64,000 bases of DNA from Monomorium pharaonis (lineage: Eukaryota; Arthropoda; Insecta; Hymenoptera; Formicidae). A model generated the notes under the pieces. The model saw nothing but the letters and a program-made list of their open reading frames with translations. It was not told the origin of the DNA and did not search any database. Shown here piece by piece: positions 49,251 to 63,380 of the stretch. A program made the translations under genes and the position numbers. Position 1 is the stretch's first letter; each line of letters opens with the position of its first letter. The DNA lies in NCBI RefSeq assembly GCF_013373865.1, contig NC_050475.1, forward strand, positions 2,805,001-2,869,000, in the 5' to 3' direction.

Positions 49251-51210
49251 CGTGCTCCTACGAAAGACGAAACACGCGCGTTAGAGAATACCACAAGCAA
49301 TTGAAATTATTTTTTTGAAAAAGACGTAACTCTTGTTCTTATTATTAATATTGTGTTCATTGTGTGAGCAGTAAGTTATAATAAAAATGAAATTTTTGCT
49401 ATTAATGTGATATTGTGTAAAAATAGATCGATTTATCATGTGTATCATTATTGTCCCATTTCAAAATATTCATCATTGTAAGACAAATTTTTTAAATTAA
49501 AATTAATAGAAAAAATAAGTAGAAAGACTTTGCTGTTAGAGAATCTTTGCTGATAATCTCTTGCAGCAGCTCGGGCATTTCTATTACAGTAGCCGTAGAT
49601 GAAAATCACATTTTCGTCTTCATACGAAAAGAATCGTAGCAGTTTAACATAAATAACGGAAGATACAATGATCACCTTCGACATTGCTAAACAGTAAACA
49701 TAATATTCATCTGTTTATAAGAGTTGTGTTTACTACCTGGAAAAAATCTTCATATCAAGGATCAGATTATATCAGAGCAGATCTAATTTTATCAATCGGT
49801 TTGTAAAATTTGATTTGCTGCGATATAATTTGATCTACTGTGATGTGAAGATTTATTTCTTAGATACTCGCACGGTATGATCACAATACTGTAATAAATA
49901 ATAACAATAAGTTCACTCCATATTACCATTTTATTTCATATTTGTTATAACTTTTATTAATATTCATCCGTATTTGATACCCTGAAAAAGTTTGGTAATA
50001 ATAATCAAATCTAAATGATAATTACTAAGCATGATGAAATAATTTTAACTAAATGTTTGGTTAATATAATGAAATATTTAGTAACAGCTGTTTGATAACC
50101 AATCGATTATTAGTTACTATTATTGTGTATTACTATTAGAAACAAAGATAGAAATAAAAGATTTTAACATTTTAAAATAAAATATTTTTTTTAGTGTAAG
50201 TAAAAAAATAAATGTATAAATATGTTGTATTATATATACATTAAAATTATATTTATATTGAATATATTGAAATTACATTTATTGTTACAATGGTATCTAA
50301 TTGAATGAAATCAGCTTCCATGTTAAACGATTATCAATCTTCGAGTTTGGAAATTTAAACTTTTCCTGAAATCATGAGAATGTAGATATCTAATAATAGT
50401 CCAAAGGAGTGATGACACTATATAACAAGTTTGTTACTTTCTGTTGATAAATTAACGTTTTCTTGGTTTATCAATATGACACTATGATCTTCATGACGAA
50501 TATCACTTAGGATTTGCTCCGTCATTTTGCGCGCGAAGTATTTAACATTGCGTCATGTGCGAGGTAATCAGTGAGAGTTGCGAAATGAAAATAAATTTCC
50601 ATAAGAATCGTCTCTTACTCCTCGCATCTGACATTAACAATGGGAATTCTTTCGGATCTAAAATTTTACTTCTACGCGCGCGCGAGAATGTACAAATACA
50701 TTTGGATGCTTACCGATAATGTTGCTTAAGTGCTTATCAGTGTGATTCTAAGTTGCGTTATCTCCGAAAGTCTCAGCTCCACCCAGCGCCGAATTCTGCG
50801 TTATCTATTATAGCGTTGTCGCGTTTTTCCTGACACGGCCGGAAATTTAATTCGTGCAAGACGGAGCCGCGGAGCTTGCGAAATTTGAGTACAAGACGTT
50901 CGGAGAGATGAACGCTATCGTCACTCGATGGAAGTGCACTATGCGAGAGTATACAAACCGGCTAGACATTTATATATATCGGTGATCGCGAAAGTGGAGT
51001 GGGATTGGTAGTCTTTTTTAGGATGACATACCAGTTTTACAACAAATTGCACAAGTGTTTATGGTCTCGTTTTCTTCTTGGGGTGATACAAATTGTATAA
51101 TAATTTGAATTCTATCCAAATTCATGTAAACAAAAATATATGTAAATTAAAAAATTTGTATAAAAACATGTAAATATGTATAATTATACATGAAAATATG
51201 TTTATATATG
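49251..51210. other. Gene-poor stretch upstream of Sam-S
   Basis: AT-rich DNA with a CpG-containing block at about 50500-50960 that may be regulatory. The short repeat at 49743-49862 is listed separately. No coding signal was found. Confidence 0.4.
49743..49862. repeat. Short foldback repeat, copy 2 of a two-copy family
   Basis: This is an imperfect inverted repeat: the left side reads AAAATCTTCATATCAAGGAT and the reverse complement of the right side reads TAAATCTTCACATCACAGTA, with GATATAATTTGATC-type words in both arms. It matches the shorter copy at 32593-32691. Confidence 0.6.
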
Positions 51211-51443
51211 TTTATACTAATTTCTTTTTTTTTGTAAAATTTCTGTTTGATATACATAAATAATAATCAAACTGAAAAAATAAAAACTAAAAAGATAATT
51301 TACGCATTATTTTTTTTACAAAAAATTAACTTTTTGTAAAAAAAAACAATACAAAAATTATATTTTTAATTAGTTTCTTTCTTTTCAGTAAAGTTATTAT
51401 TTTTTTATATCAAACAGAAATTTCACAAAAAAGTAGTATAAAT
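51211..51443. mobile_element. MITE-like element with ~65-bp inverted repeats
   Basis: The left end (TTTATACTAATTTCTTTTTT) and the reverse complement of the right end (ATTTATACTACTTTTTTGTG) align. Both continue through AAATTTCTGTTTGATATA and an AATAATAA-containing block. The interior is A/T-rich and non-coding. Confidence 0.65.
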
Positions 51444-54060
51444 AAAAGATCTTGACTAGATCTTCGTGCCGATTTGGTTGTGTAATTTTATATACTCTTA
51501 AAGTTCATTAAACTGTGCACCGAATAAGCATGAAGATTCAGCTGAATAAGATACATTGTTCATTAGTTGTGTTTTCACATCGATTTATATTTTCTTTATT
51601 TTTATTTATACAATATTATTTTGAAAAGTTTAAAAATACATACGTGAAATCAATATTTCTAAATATTTTTATGTTTTTTGTTTACATACTGGAGTAATTT
51701 TTAACAAAGTAATCTTGAACGCAAAATTCTAAAAACTATAACTTTAAAAACAAAATTCAATAGAAGTAAAGAGAGTACTTATTAAGCTTATCTGTGATAA
51801 TTATATAGTAATGTATGGTATGGTAAAGTTATACTCTATGGAATTATTAAATTTTGATTTTTAATATCTCCAATTAGAAATCCGAAACCCTAAATAATAT
51901 TTACAAAGCATCAAGAGAATTTGTGTAATCACACTAATATGGAAAATTAGAATATAAAACTGAACTCTTTCTCGATACACTTACTAAAGCATCTAAGTCT
52001 ACAATTTTTATTGTAGATAATGTTTTATTTTGCATTTTATTTTCTCTACAGTTTGATTTGTGTTACGTAAAGAAACATAATATATTATATACGAACGCGA
52101 ATAACATATTGTAATCATAGTCAAAATTGTCGATCGATTCAATATGTCAAGTTAATGACGTTAATGACGTTAAAGTTGCTGATCATTTCATACGTCATAC
52201 ATTACTCACGTGTAATAAGTTGCGAATCATGTTAATGTAAAGCTATTGCGTGACTGATTAACACTTAATCGTAATAGTGATTATCATTTATTATCTCTAA
52301 TATTTGTTATAAATAGAAATCATTCATTTAATTGTATATAGAAACCGTATTCATTAACTATAATAATTATTTATTTAATTAATTGTAAATTTGTTTACAA
52401 ACTTAAAGAAATTTTTTAAAATATTACATATACATTATATTTCGTTGTATCATACAAATACATATATGTTATGCACATTTATAATGTTTCAAAATTATAA
52501 TTATAAAAAATTTATAAAATTATAACATTCTAACACTATAAAAAAAAATTTCAAAAGATAAAACAATTTACAATATTTGATGCAGAAATTTAGGAAGCTT
52601 TAAAGCGCGTTCGTAGATAATAATTAACTAATTCTTAATAAATATATTTTTATTCCTATTCCTAATAAATATATTAACTAAATATATAAAATATAATAAT
52701 ACATTCAATCACGAAGAATTAATTTGAAAGAAAGAGATAAAAAAAGAGAAAATTTAACAAGATGGTAAATTCTATAAATACAAAGTTAATATATGTTTTA
52801 ATCAACAGATATTTAACAATAAATTTTATAAATTTAATTCTGATTTTATACAATTTATTTTATATTATAATTTATAACATATCAGCCGTAAATCTTAAAT
52901 ATTTCAAGAATCTTATAATTATATAGGATTAAATATCGAACATAGATTTCGATCATAAGAATGTTTAAATAAATTTTTAAAATATTTACATGTGTGCATA
53001 TACATATATTGCATATGTGTATGTGCGAATTGATTTAATTTGACTTTTGTTGAAAATATTGTTTAATGATTTATTTAAGAATTCCTCCTTCTATATATAC
53101 TACTTTTCATTGAAAAAATTTAGGATTTGATAAAAAAAAACTTTTATTTTACTTTTATTTTACATTGCATTAAATTCAACTTGCAATAATTTTTGAGTAA
53201 TAGCGAAGATTTAATGAAGAGCAAATAAGAAGCATATGTCATTTTTTAAATTTCTCGTCATTGGCGTCAAATGTAAAAAAAGAAAAACAAATGTATGTTC
53301 TCTGTTTTCATCGATTCTGTTTTGTAAACAACTCTTCTTTGTCGTTAATCTCATAAAAATAAGGAACCAAGGTTAATAATAAGTCACGATTTTGTAATAA
53401 TATTGTATATATAGTGTTGTAATGCTGCTGCAGAAGATGCCTTTTTGTATTTAAGATTATTTTAATGCAAAACAATTTCTAAAGGAGGTGGGGCATAATC
53501 AATCAGTGTGACGAAATTCACGATTTTTCTGTTGCAATTAAAACATAAGATGACGATCAGAGCTTAATTCGTCAACAGCAATTTACTTAGTCAGTATCAC
53601 GGTATTGCGAGGCTATTTTTGTACATTTCTCATCTTCAGATAATTCTTTTTATTTAAATAGAATATTCTAAAGTTAAAGAACTAGTAGTTACAATGAGAG
53701 AATAAGTTAATATAAAATAAATCAGTGATAATATTTTTAGTGAATACGCGTTAGTGCGAAAAAGTGTTTTTTTTTTAACTTTATGTGGTCCAACTTAAAA
53801 GGAAAAAACAGAAAATATACTTGATTCAATTTTATCATTTCTTTTTAGAAAAACAATTTTTTTAAATCTTAATCTTAAAGAAAAGTGCAAAAAAATTCGT
53901 CGGACACATAACGCATATGTTATGAATTCTTCTTGTAAATCGTTTTTCGTAATATCTTGAATATGTTCATGTTATATAACTGTTTATATTTAAAATACTA
54001 ATATACAGGACATTTCGAAATTCGCAAATCGAAGTACTATGGCAAGAGAATTCTCGGAAA
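51444..54060. other. AT-rich gene desert
   Basis: I see no gene, RNA gene or clear repeat here beyond homopolymer runs. A modestly GC-richer patch at 53470-53620 is unexplained. Confidence 0.4.
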
Positions 54061-54265
54061 ATTAAATAAAACTATTTGCGGATTTTTATTTCAAGAAACA
54101 GTTTTTGGTTTAAAGCTAATTACAAATTATGTGTAGACAGTTGCATGTTCGTGAGTCAGCAATATTACCAAGCGCCTAAACGTAATCTCTGATTGACCAA
54201 CTTTAAGCCCTTATCTCAGAAACTATTTCTTGAAATAAAAATCTACAAATATCTGTTTTATTTAA
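54061..54265. mobile_element. MITE-like element with ~46-bp inverted repeats
   Basis: The left arm ATTAAATAAAACTATTTGCG..TTTTTATTTCAAGAAACAG pairs with the right arm, whose reverse complement reads ATTAAATAAAACAGATATTT..TTTTTATTTCAAGAAATAG. About 110 bp of non-repeated sequence lies between the arms. Target-site duplications are not clear. Confidence 0.7.
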
Positions 54266-54760
54266 TCTTTTGAGACTTTTTTGCTGTATCATTTTAATTC
54301 ACGTATTTCGCAATTCAGTATTGTTGCGATATCCATTAACATAAGATATAATTTATAATACCAAAACTTCATGGTATAATGTTAAAATTTCTTCATGTCA
54401 CTGTGGCGTAATCAATATCAGCAGTTTAACATTTAAAATTAAGAGTACGATATTATCTACATAGCAATTAATAATCAAATACTGACAAATATGCTAACAA
54501 ACTTGAAAATTATACGTACACGTGCGTTAGATAAGACAAACTTTGAGTGCATTAGTTTTTTTATTCAACATTGTAGACGTTTAGAAAAACGTCTCTAAAA
54601 TTCTTAGACGGAGTAATTCGCGATACAATCACAAAAAAATTAGTTCCTTTATGTAAAAAAAAAAAAAAAATTGTATTTTTTTGTATGAGATAAAGATCTT
54701 TATTTTTGAAAAAGTTAAATTAAAAAATTTTACACACACACACACACACACACATCCACG

Positions 54761-54992
54761 TCATCATTGATATTATTGAAGTCATCATAAAAAATACAAT
54801 CACTTGTATTATAAAAAATACAAGTGATGCTTACTTTTTCTGGCAATATATATCGATGGGCTATTCATCCGATTTTCTATCGAACGAATAGCCCATCAAT
54901 ATACATTACCAGAAGAAGTAATGCATCACTTGTATTTTTTATAATACAAGTGATTGTATTTTTTATGATAACTTCAATAATATTAATGATGA
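54761..54992. repeat. Very long nested hairpin (106-bp arms, 19-nt loop)
   Basis: The arms 54761-54866 and 54886-54992 are near-perfect reverse complements with only a handful of mismatches. Examples are TCATCATTGATATTATTGAA against TCATCATTAATATTATTGAA, and GATGGGCTATTC in both. Each arm is itself partly palindromic (ATCACTTGTATT...AATACAAGTGAT), giving four related ACTTGTATT words. It could be a foldback transposon or a hairpin-RNA locus. The 93-codon frame across it is a by-product. Confidence 0.85.
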
Positions 54993-57900
54993 CGCATGCT
55001 TTGTTGCAGCACATAATCCATAGAAAGTCATTTGACCGGATTATTTGTAAAATAACACGCAAGATTAATGGTAAGTTTGATGAACTTCTTGTTTCTCTCA
55101 CTTGAATATCGCACTTCACTGTGCAAGTTCGTGATCCATTTAGATTCATTAGAATAAGAGCACGTAAATTTTATTACAAAATGCTTGATGCATATGTTTC
55201 AATAATTCCATCGTTACTATTTGACATTCATTACTCTACTGCATTATAGTATATCATTATCACTGTTATTTTATACTCTACTATATTATACAGTAATATC
55301 GTACAGCATTACTTTTCATTCTTTACTCTATTGTCTAAAAGCATAGCTTTTATTCATGATATCAAAGCATTAATAATTTTCAAGTTAAAAAAATTTAATT
55401 TATAAAGTGTATTATTATTTACAAAGATACAAATAATACAAAAAATTTGCAGTTTGATAATTGCAGTAATAATAACTTCCTTTATCATTCTAATAAAAAG
55501 AATTTACATTTGCGAGAGAGAATTGGATTTTCAAGCAGAGTTTTTGTTTCTTGAATAAATGTATGTATTGGCAAATGTACTTATGAATCAAACTATCAAA
55601 TCATTTGTATAATAGGATTATTCATTTATTTCGTTATTTATTTGTGAATTCACGTAACATCGTTTGCTCGTTTCCATACGTTAATCGTCACCAAAGTTAC
55701 ATTCGATATCTTTTGCAAATTAGATCAATATCGTTCTCGGGTTTATTGAACCGGGCACGTACAGTATCCATAGATGTCTAATTAACGTGACTTTTTATCA
55801 CATTATGCGTATGTACACATCAAAGTCGAACAACTGATAATGCGATCCTTTGTGCTCATATCATTAATACATGTGATCGACATAAGTATATAATCGCTAA
55901 TGTTTATATCCCGGAAATTTTAGTTCACGTTTTTTTCCTACGAAAATAACAAGCGATTCGCATTTAGATTGTTCGCATATAAAAATAAGCTTATCTCGCA
56001 TTAAGATACATAACAAGCAAGATGTACAATCTATGACATTTAACATTTGATCGGTTTATTTCATATTATATTTATATGTATATGTTATATATATTTATAA
56101 TATAACATTTTCTATTCATGCAATAATTATATTTTATGTAACATAATCTTATAATTAATATAAATAATTATATGAAACATTGGCATGCGGATATTTTATA
56201 GATTCTCGTTTACTTATAGGTTTGAAAGGTAAAAACGTTAACACAAAGGAGTCATTTCGTAATTTAGAATTTTGCGAATTCCCACGAATAAAAGTCGGTG
56301 AAAAAGTATGGCGAAAAATTCACGTATCAATAAATATGGAAACAAATGCCATTTTTTCAGTTCGAATCTAATTCTGGAAATATTTATTTAATAATTTTGT
56401 AAATTTATTTAATAAAGGCAGTATGCGATATAAGTAATAAAGAAAGGCACCTTGTGTTATCATTATTCCGATTTTATATATTCAATAATCGTATGACCGA
56501 TAGCGCGTGCAATTCCGCGACTCTAGCGTTCTTTACGGAAGATTTCTTTGATCCCGAATGAACTCAGTCTTAACGTGGTGGGCTTTTGATAAGTTTCATT
56601 TTCGTCGCCTCGATAGCGAAAAATCATCGCAGATCATCGCTTCCATGACTTATTACGATATTGATTACAATACCGTTATCTTTTTCAAAAGAGAATTACG
56701 CCTTTTGCTGTCTTTAGCAAATAATCTATATATAATAGCTAGCTTTTTGCAATAATTACATCTACAGTTAATCTTATGAGAGTTATATTTTCGTTATCTG
56801 TCATGGTGAAATGCGATACATGTTCTCTCGTATAATCTCTATCTATGTAGTGCGTGTGCAATGAGTCACATTTCGTTTGACTGCACAATTTGACCGAGGC
56901 GAGTGTAAGTATTATATAACAATGGACACGTGGCTTTTACATAATCTCCTCTTTCATATATTCTGCATAATGTCCCTTTTTTTTCTTTTACATCTGAATA
57001 GAATGAATGTGCAAGGATAGTGTCACCGAAAGGTTGAAACGCCCGAAGAATAGGAGATTTGAATATATCTCCTATTTTCGTCCAAACCACAGGTCAAACA
57101 ATTCATTTTGTTATTGACCTTTTAAAAAAAAAGTTACTGTAAAAAATTGAAAGTAAGAGGATTGTAAATTTACTGCGTCAATGCTTTGCTGATACATCTT
57201 CTTTCGTTTTTTAAATTACTGTTCTTAGAATAAAGTATCGCAGTGTAGTTCACGGCCAACGAGAAATCTAATGAGCAAAGGCTAATATTTTTAACATTAT
57301 AATGTATTAGTAAAATTTTGTAAATTACAGAGTTATAAAATTGTTCTTAAAGAATTTATTTTCAAAATATTTTCATGATTTTAACTTTCGAAAGATGCCT
57401 TACTGATAACTTAATTATTTCTAAATACGAAATTCCTTGTATATATTTCGAAGTGCCATGAGTGTAGTATTTTATTTGAAACGAAGTTCAGCCTACGATT
57501 CAAGTTGACTATTAATTAAAACGTAAGAGAGTTTGAACCTACCATTACATTCTAACGAGTGTTGATAACGCGCATGTTGATTTGTTATCATTGGAATAGA
57601 ATTTCAAAGATATAGCATGAACAAGCTTGGCATTTCCGGTGGTCATTGATCACAATCGTTCGTTTATAAAGTCGCGATGATCACGATTCGATTGTAACGC
57701 TAACAAAGATAAAGGCTAAAAGAAAATTTCTAATCAAAGTTGTTAACGAAATTGCGACTGTAAACGAAACAAAATCTATTTAATCTCTGCAACGTTACAT
57801 TATCAACCAGGTCAGTTCGGATGTTCGCGTTCGCGGTTTGCTTTCATATACATACTTAAATATACCAAAGACGCAGAATGCGCGGTTCACTTTCGACGCG

Positions 57901-60342
57901 ACTTTGTTAAAACGAACTCCACAAATTATGAATTCAATACCGAGCTGTAAATAGCATGGCTACATGCTACGCCGTAAATATAGGACATGGATTAATCTCG
58001 CGGTTTGTTTCTTCACCTACAGACGCCCCGCGAAGTGAGATTACAAAATAATCGACATCACTCGTCATGCGCTCTGTCGTCATATAAGGTATCATGTTGA
58101 TTTTATCGGACCGATATTAACTTCGTTGGATCAAAAGTTCGGCGACCCTTGACACCGGCTTAGAAGACAACGTACGAAAATCGGCAACTTTTGGAAACTA
58201 TCCAGAGTGAGGAGAGGAGAAAGAGTGAAAGAAGAAGAGAGAATGAGGATCATATACGAGAGGAGAATGAAGAGAGGGAAGAGCTCACTTGCCTCAACCT
58301 TGACCTCTAACAACCCCCTTTTTCCACCAACCCTCTCCGAGAAAGGAGAGAAAAGGAAATAGAAAGAGACAGACAGAGACAGAGAAAGAGAGACAGACAG
58401 AGAGAGAGAGAGAGAGAGAGAGATTCACTTCTCTCCTCTATTTCTTTTTCTCTCTTTCCTTGTCTCCCCTAACTCACATCCTCCAGTTCCGACTCCTTAT
58501 ATACGTCTTACCTAGACGGAAAAAAACCGTCGATCGATGCCCAACAAGAGGCATACCGCTTCTAAAAATAGAAATTTCCTAAATGTTGAAGCAGATTCCT
58601 CTCATTCGCTTTCTCGTCTTTAAATTGTACTCTGCTACTGTAAGAATTTTAGGTGCGCAGAAAAAAGAATTGCGATGGAGTCCCTGAGATATACATCAAT
58701 CCTTTATCGTGATGTTACATTACATTAGGTTTCAACTAATTTTAATTTAGTTGTCTTTATTTACGTGTGTGCGCGCACGCGTATAAAATATATTCTTTTA
58801 AATCTTGATAATATTGAATATTTAATAACAAAGGTGAAATAATTCCACGGTCATTGCGAGCGTTAAGTGGAACGCATTCTAAAGTTATGCCATATTAGTT
58901 GTGTTCAATAGAAAAAGAAGCTTTGAAGCTATATTGTAAAATTTTTTATATGATTATAGTTTATACATTTAGATCTGATGGAAACTAAGAGCAAGAATCA
59001 ATCGTATTGAAGAATTTTACAACAGTTACAAAGCTGCTTTTTTTGCTGAACGCAGCCATTGTTTTTATTTTAAGCAAAGCTTAAAATATATGTCTCTCCT
59101 TATCTTTCTCTCTAAATAAACAAAGACATACATATATTCAAGTCTCTCTTAAAATCAAAATGATATTTATGCAACCAAGCCTAAATAAACATATTTTAAT
59201 TGCTGCGAAACGATCTTAAGCAATCTTAAGCTTTAAAAATGTGTTCGGTATTATTTATTATTCTGCAAGTTACGAAAAGTGGCCGAAATGTTGAGTATAA
59301 TTTTTTTTATACATTTCTGCGTAAGAAATTATTATTGTAGGTCATGAACAAACCTTGAAAATTATGCAAGTGCTTTAAATTAAAAAAACTTCTCCCGTAC
59401 CAAATAGAAACACAATTTTTTATTTTTACATGCTGTTTTAATCATAATCTTGATCAAATCAAAGGTGTGTATAAAGCTGAGTATATATCTACGAACAAAC
59501 GAACAGCGAAGCAAATTTTGTGTCCTGAAGTTGTTCGTTCTTCTTCTTAGTGAATACCAGAATTCGATCATATTCGGTATGTAATGTTTGAGATTCTTGT
59601 GACACTTGTATACGTTAAAAAAAATTAAAAACATTAACTAGTATTTAGACAGACATTAATTAGAATTGTACAGTATAAACACAAAGAGAGATAAATTATA
59701 TTATTTGATAATAAATAATCCATTTTATATTATTTGAATATAAATAAGTTATCGTACATTTAAATAATTTTTTATTTTAATAATAAGTTTTTATTTTAAT
59801 AATGCAATGCTTTAATAGCCCGTATAACTGAGTGTAATTAAATTAATTCATAAAACGTTAAAACTGACACATATTCTCTCTCTTATGTGTAATATAGATG
59901 TAGATGATATGTAAATGTGAATGTCTACAATTTAACGAGCTAACGAAAGCTCCATGAATTCAATAAACTCGAAACACACTATACAAATCAATTATTTTTG
60001 CAAAAGAGTCGATAATTTCTTAAAAAATATATAAAATGTATGATGTATGTATATTAAAAGAAAAGTTATAGTTTTAATTATTTTTAATTATTTTGTAACA
60101 AAAATAGTTGTTTCTGTTACTTTTATTTTTATTCGTTTCAATTTAATAAAAAAAAATTTGATTGATTTAATGTCATGTTAAAGTTTTATTTTTTTACAGT
60201 TTTATTAGCGTACAATTATTTAACTGTCTAGTTCTTAAATTTTGGAAAATAACAAACGGATAAATATAAAAATAATAATTAAATACAACAAAGGAACATC
60301 AAAGAAATATTATTAGCTAAAGTTATAATATATATATTTCAG
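54993..60342. other. AT-rich gene desert with scattered GC-richer patches
   Basis: GC-richer patches at about 55640-55870, 56490-56650 and 57780-58130 stand out and could be conserved regulatory DNA; the first includes a homeodomain-type TAATTAA word. A purine-rich low-complexity tract lies at about 58190-58430. No defensible coding exon was found. Confidence 0.4.
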
Positions 60343-60399
60343 TGAATGAGACGACAGCATTACTGGCTTTGTGGCTGTCGCAATCTCGCGGCATTTCTT
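60343..60399 (+). CDS. Isolated exon-like segment, gene unknown
   Basis: A 57-bp segment is bounded by an acceptor (TATATATTTCAG) and a donor (GTAAGCG). It is clearly GC-richer than the surrounding AT-rich DNA. It is open in the frame reading NETTALLALWLSQSRGIS, enters and leaves in the same phase, and so could be a cassette exon. No neighbouring exon was found, and I do not recognise the peptide. It may belong to a gene with large introns, or be chance. Confidence 0.25.
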
Positions 60400-63380
60400 G
60401 TAAGCGATTTATACACAACAGAAAAATACAACAGAAGATAAGTGATATGTTGCATGGTATGATTTTAACAATTCACAAATTTTCGATAAATTGTGACGAT
60501 ATTGGATGATCTAACTCTGATCGGATAACTATCTCTGATATAAATCCGATTAATTTTAAAATAGTCAATTACAAAACTAAAAATTGATCATACTATTTTT
60601 ATTTTTATTTTTATTCATTTTCTACACATTATATTTCGTTAAAATAGAATATTGTAAATTAATAATTAAGTAATTTTTTAATTAAAATAATTTAAAAAAA
60701 ATTAAGTTTTTGATACGTATTAATCTCAAGAAAATAATAATAGAATATCAAATTAATGTTGGTAACTCTACCGATTGAGTTAATCGGTTAATTAAAAGTA
60801 ATTTTAATGTCATGTTGAAATTAGTTTTTCTGTCTTCGTACACTATTCTTGACTTTAACTTTTTTTCCGACGTAGACGTAACACCATTGATAATTTAGAT
60901 GTACGTAGAATATGTGAAATAGATTACATAAGATAATAATACAAAATTACAAAGCATCATAACTATGCGGATGTAAGATACTCTGGAATAATATCTAAGA
61001 TACTATTATACATTTTTTCAAATGGTTTTTTTTATCATTAAAGTGTTGCGTGTTGTCTGTGTTAACAATCAAGAGGCTGAATAAATTTGAGCAATGTCAT
61101 AAACAAATACATTTGAAACAGTGAGTATCAATGTTTAATGTTATCCTTTCGAAAACAATTTGATATTCTTTAAGATTTTGAGATGTTTGTCCAAATAGTA
61201 AAATACGTAAAATTACAGAATATTATATTACATGATATATATGTATACTATTAGCATTATTCAGTCAAGAAGTATCTTATTTAACGCTGACATTCTATTT
61301 TGTATTTTAATATTTCAATCAAAACTTGTAGATTAAATTTAGCATATTTTGACGGATTATTATCACAATTCTGCTAACATTAAAACATAATAAATATAAT
61401 AAAATTTTTGGCATTAATTTTATCTCCTTTCTCCGCCAACATGTGACTTTAAAAAATCTATTTTGGATATATTTTTTGCTATTTCCAAGTTTATAAGAGC
61501 ATAAGATCTTATTTATTAATTTTAATGATTAAATTTTAAATATGTTTTTGTCTTTAAACATCTTAGAAAATAGTTTATGTTAATTATATGAATCATTTAC
61601 AGACACGTGTTCAGAAAAACAATTTTCAAATATTTTGTGCATGTTTCTGCACAAAAAAGCAAAATTTGCAATTCATTTGACGTACTTTATTAATATACCG
61701 CGCACGTTACACATTAAAATAAATTGTAGTACAATTTATAGTTGAATTGTAATTGAGATTGTGAATTAATACTTTTTAAAACTAAATTAAGTTAAAATAT
61801 TAATAGTTTATAAATTAAATTTAGTTATATTAACAAGAAACTTACTTTTAAAAAAGTTACGTTAGTTAAATAAAAGATTAAATTAATTGAAATTAAATTA
61901 AAGTTTATTTTTTAAAAAGCATTATTTATATTAAATCAGAAAATAGTATTTTTCAAAAATTAGATTATTAAGTTAATTATAATATAGATCATCAAATAAA
62001 TTTCATATTTCACTTTTAAATTAAGTTTATATTGAATAACAACTAAAATGTTTTTTTATATAGAAATATATTCTTTTACAGTGTTTTCTTTCATGTAAGT
62101 AAATTTTAAGAAAAACATTAATAAATTAAAGTTAATTTTAAAAATAGCTAATTAAAGTTAAAAATTAAATGATTAAAAATTAATTAAATAAAATTTTTTA
62201 ACTATATTATTAAATTTTTATCTTTTTAACTAATTATTACATAACTTTGCTAAAGCAAAAAAGAATAATTTTATTGTACACAGTAATAATAATATTTAAT
62301 CACTGCGATAATCACGTGATGTCACAAACACATTAATGTTAATCATCGTTAGATACAAAAAGTGCAAATAAATAAAATGCAGATGAATAAAATTTTTTCA
62401 AACTCTATTGTAATATAATAGATACATTTAGAAAAAAAACTTATAATTTATTAAAAAACTTATTTCAATTTTAACTGAAAATTAATAAGTAAAATAAAAT
62501 AACGTTTTCTTTTTTTTGTAAAGGGACATTCGCTGAACTCATACTGAGGAACCACTCAATTTTTGCTAACAAAAAATATTAGCTTTTTATCTATATTCAC
62601 ATATAACTTGTGCAATATAAAATACATTAATATATTTGTGTAGCCAATATTTTATCAACGATTACAAATTTTACAATAATAGTAAGTAAACTTTTCAACT
62701 AATAAATGTTTTAAACATAAAGATAAAATTAAGATTGCCTATTTTGGTCTGCAGCAAATTTTAGTGCTAAATATAATTTTTTAATTAATTTAATATTCTT
62801 AGTTCATGTAAATTGTGCACGGACAATTTTGTCGGTTTTGAAACATAGTTTAGCTAGATATTGATGCTAGGAAGCTCAGCAAATCTTTAAAATCTTCCCC
62901 TTTCTCAAAAATAAAAAATTTTAATTAAATATGTCAGAAAAATCTCTTTAACTTCGTTTGTCTTGAGATAAATATGTGATCGCTAATCATTTTTGCATTT
63001 TATTTTGACCTGCGTGATTCCCAAATTGAAGAATCACATACAATAATCAAAATGTTACATACATTACTTTTATTATTAAGTATATATATTTAGTTTTTCC
63101 TCCCTAATATTTATTTAAATATAGAAAATAATACTAAAATTAATATATTTACTTAATAACATTTTTTTCCTATGCACTAGTTATTGAAAACAATGATTGA
63201 GCTGAAGGTAATATAAATCATTAAAAAATATATTTTTATATTAAAAAAAAAAATAATTTTTGAAGATTTTTAAAAGATTGTTTTTTTTTAAATAGTTAAT
63301 ATTTTTAAAAATAATTTTTCATAATTTTTCATTGTTTTGATACAATCATTGCTTTTACGGCGTCGCAGAATAAGATGACC
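60400..63380. other. AT-rich gene desert
   Basis: Extremely AT-rich DNA with many A/T runs. I see no gene or repeat with a clear structure. Confidence 0.4.

Noticed and set aside
54824..55105. 93-codon plus-strand frame
   Set aside because: It runs through the loop and right arm of the long hairpin; symmetrical frames on both strands are expected from the palindrome.
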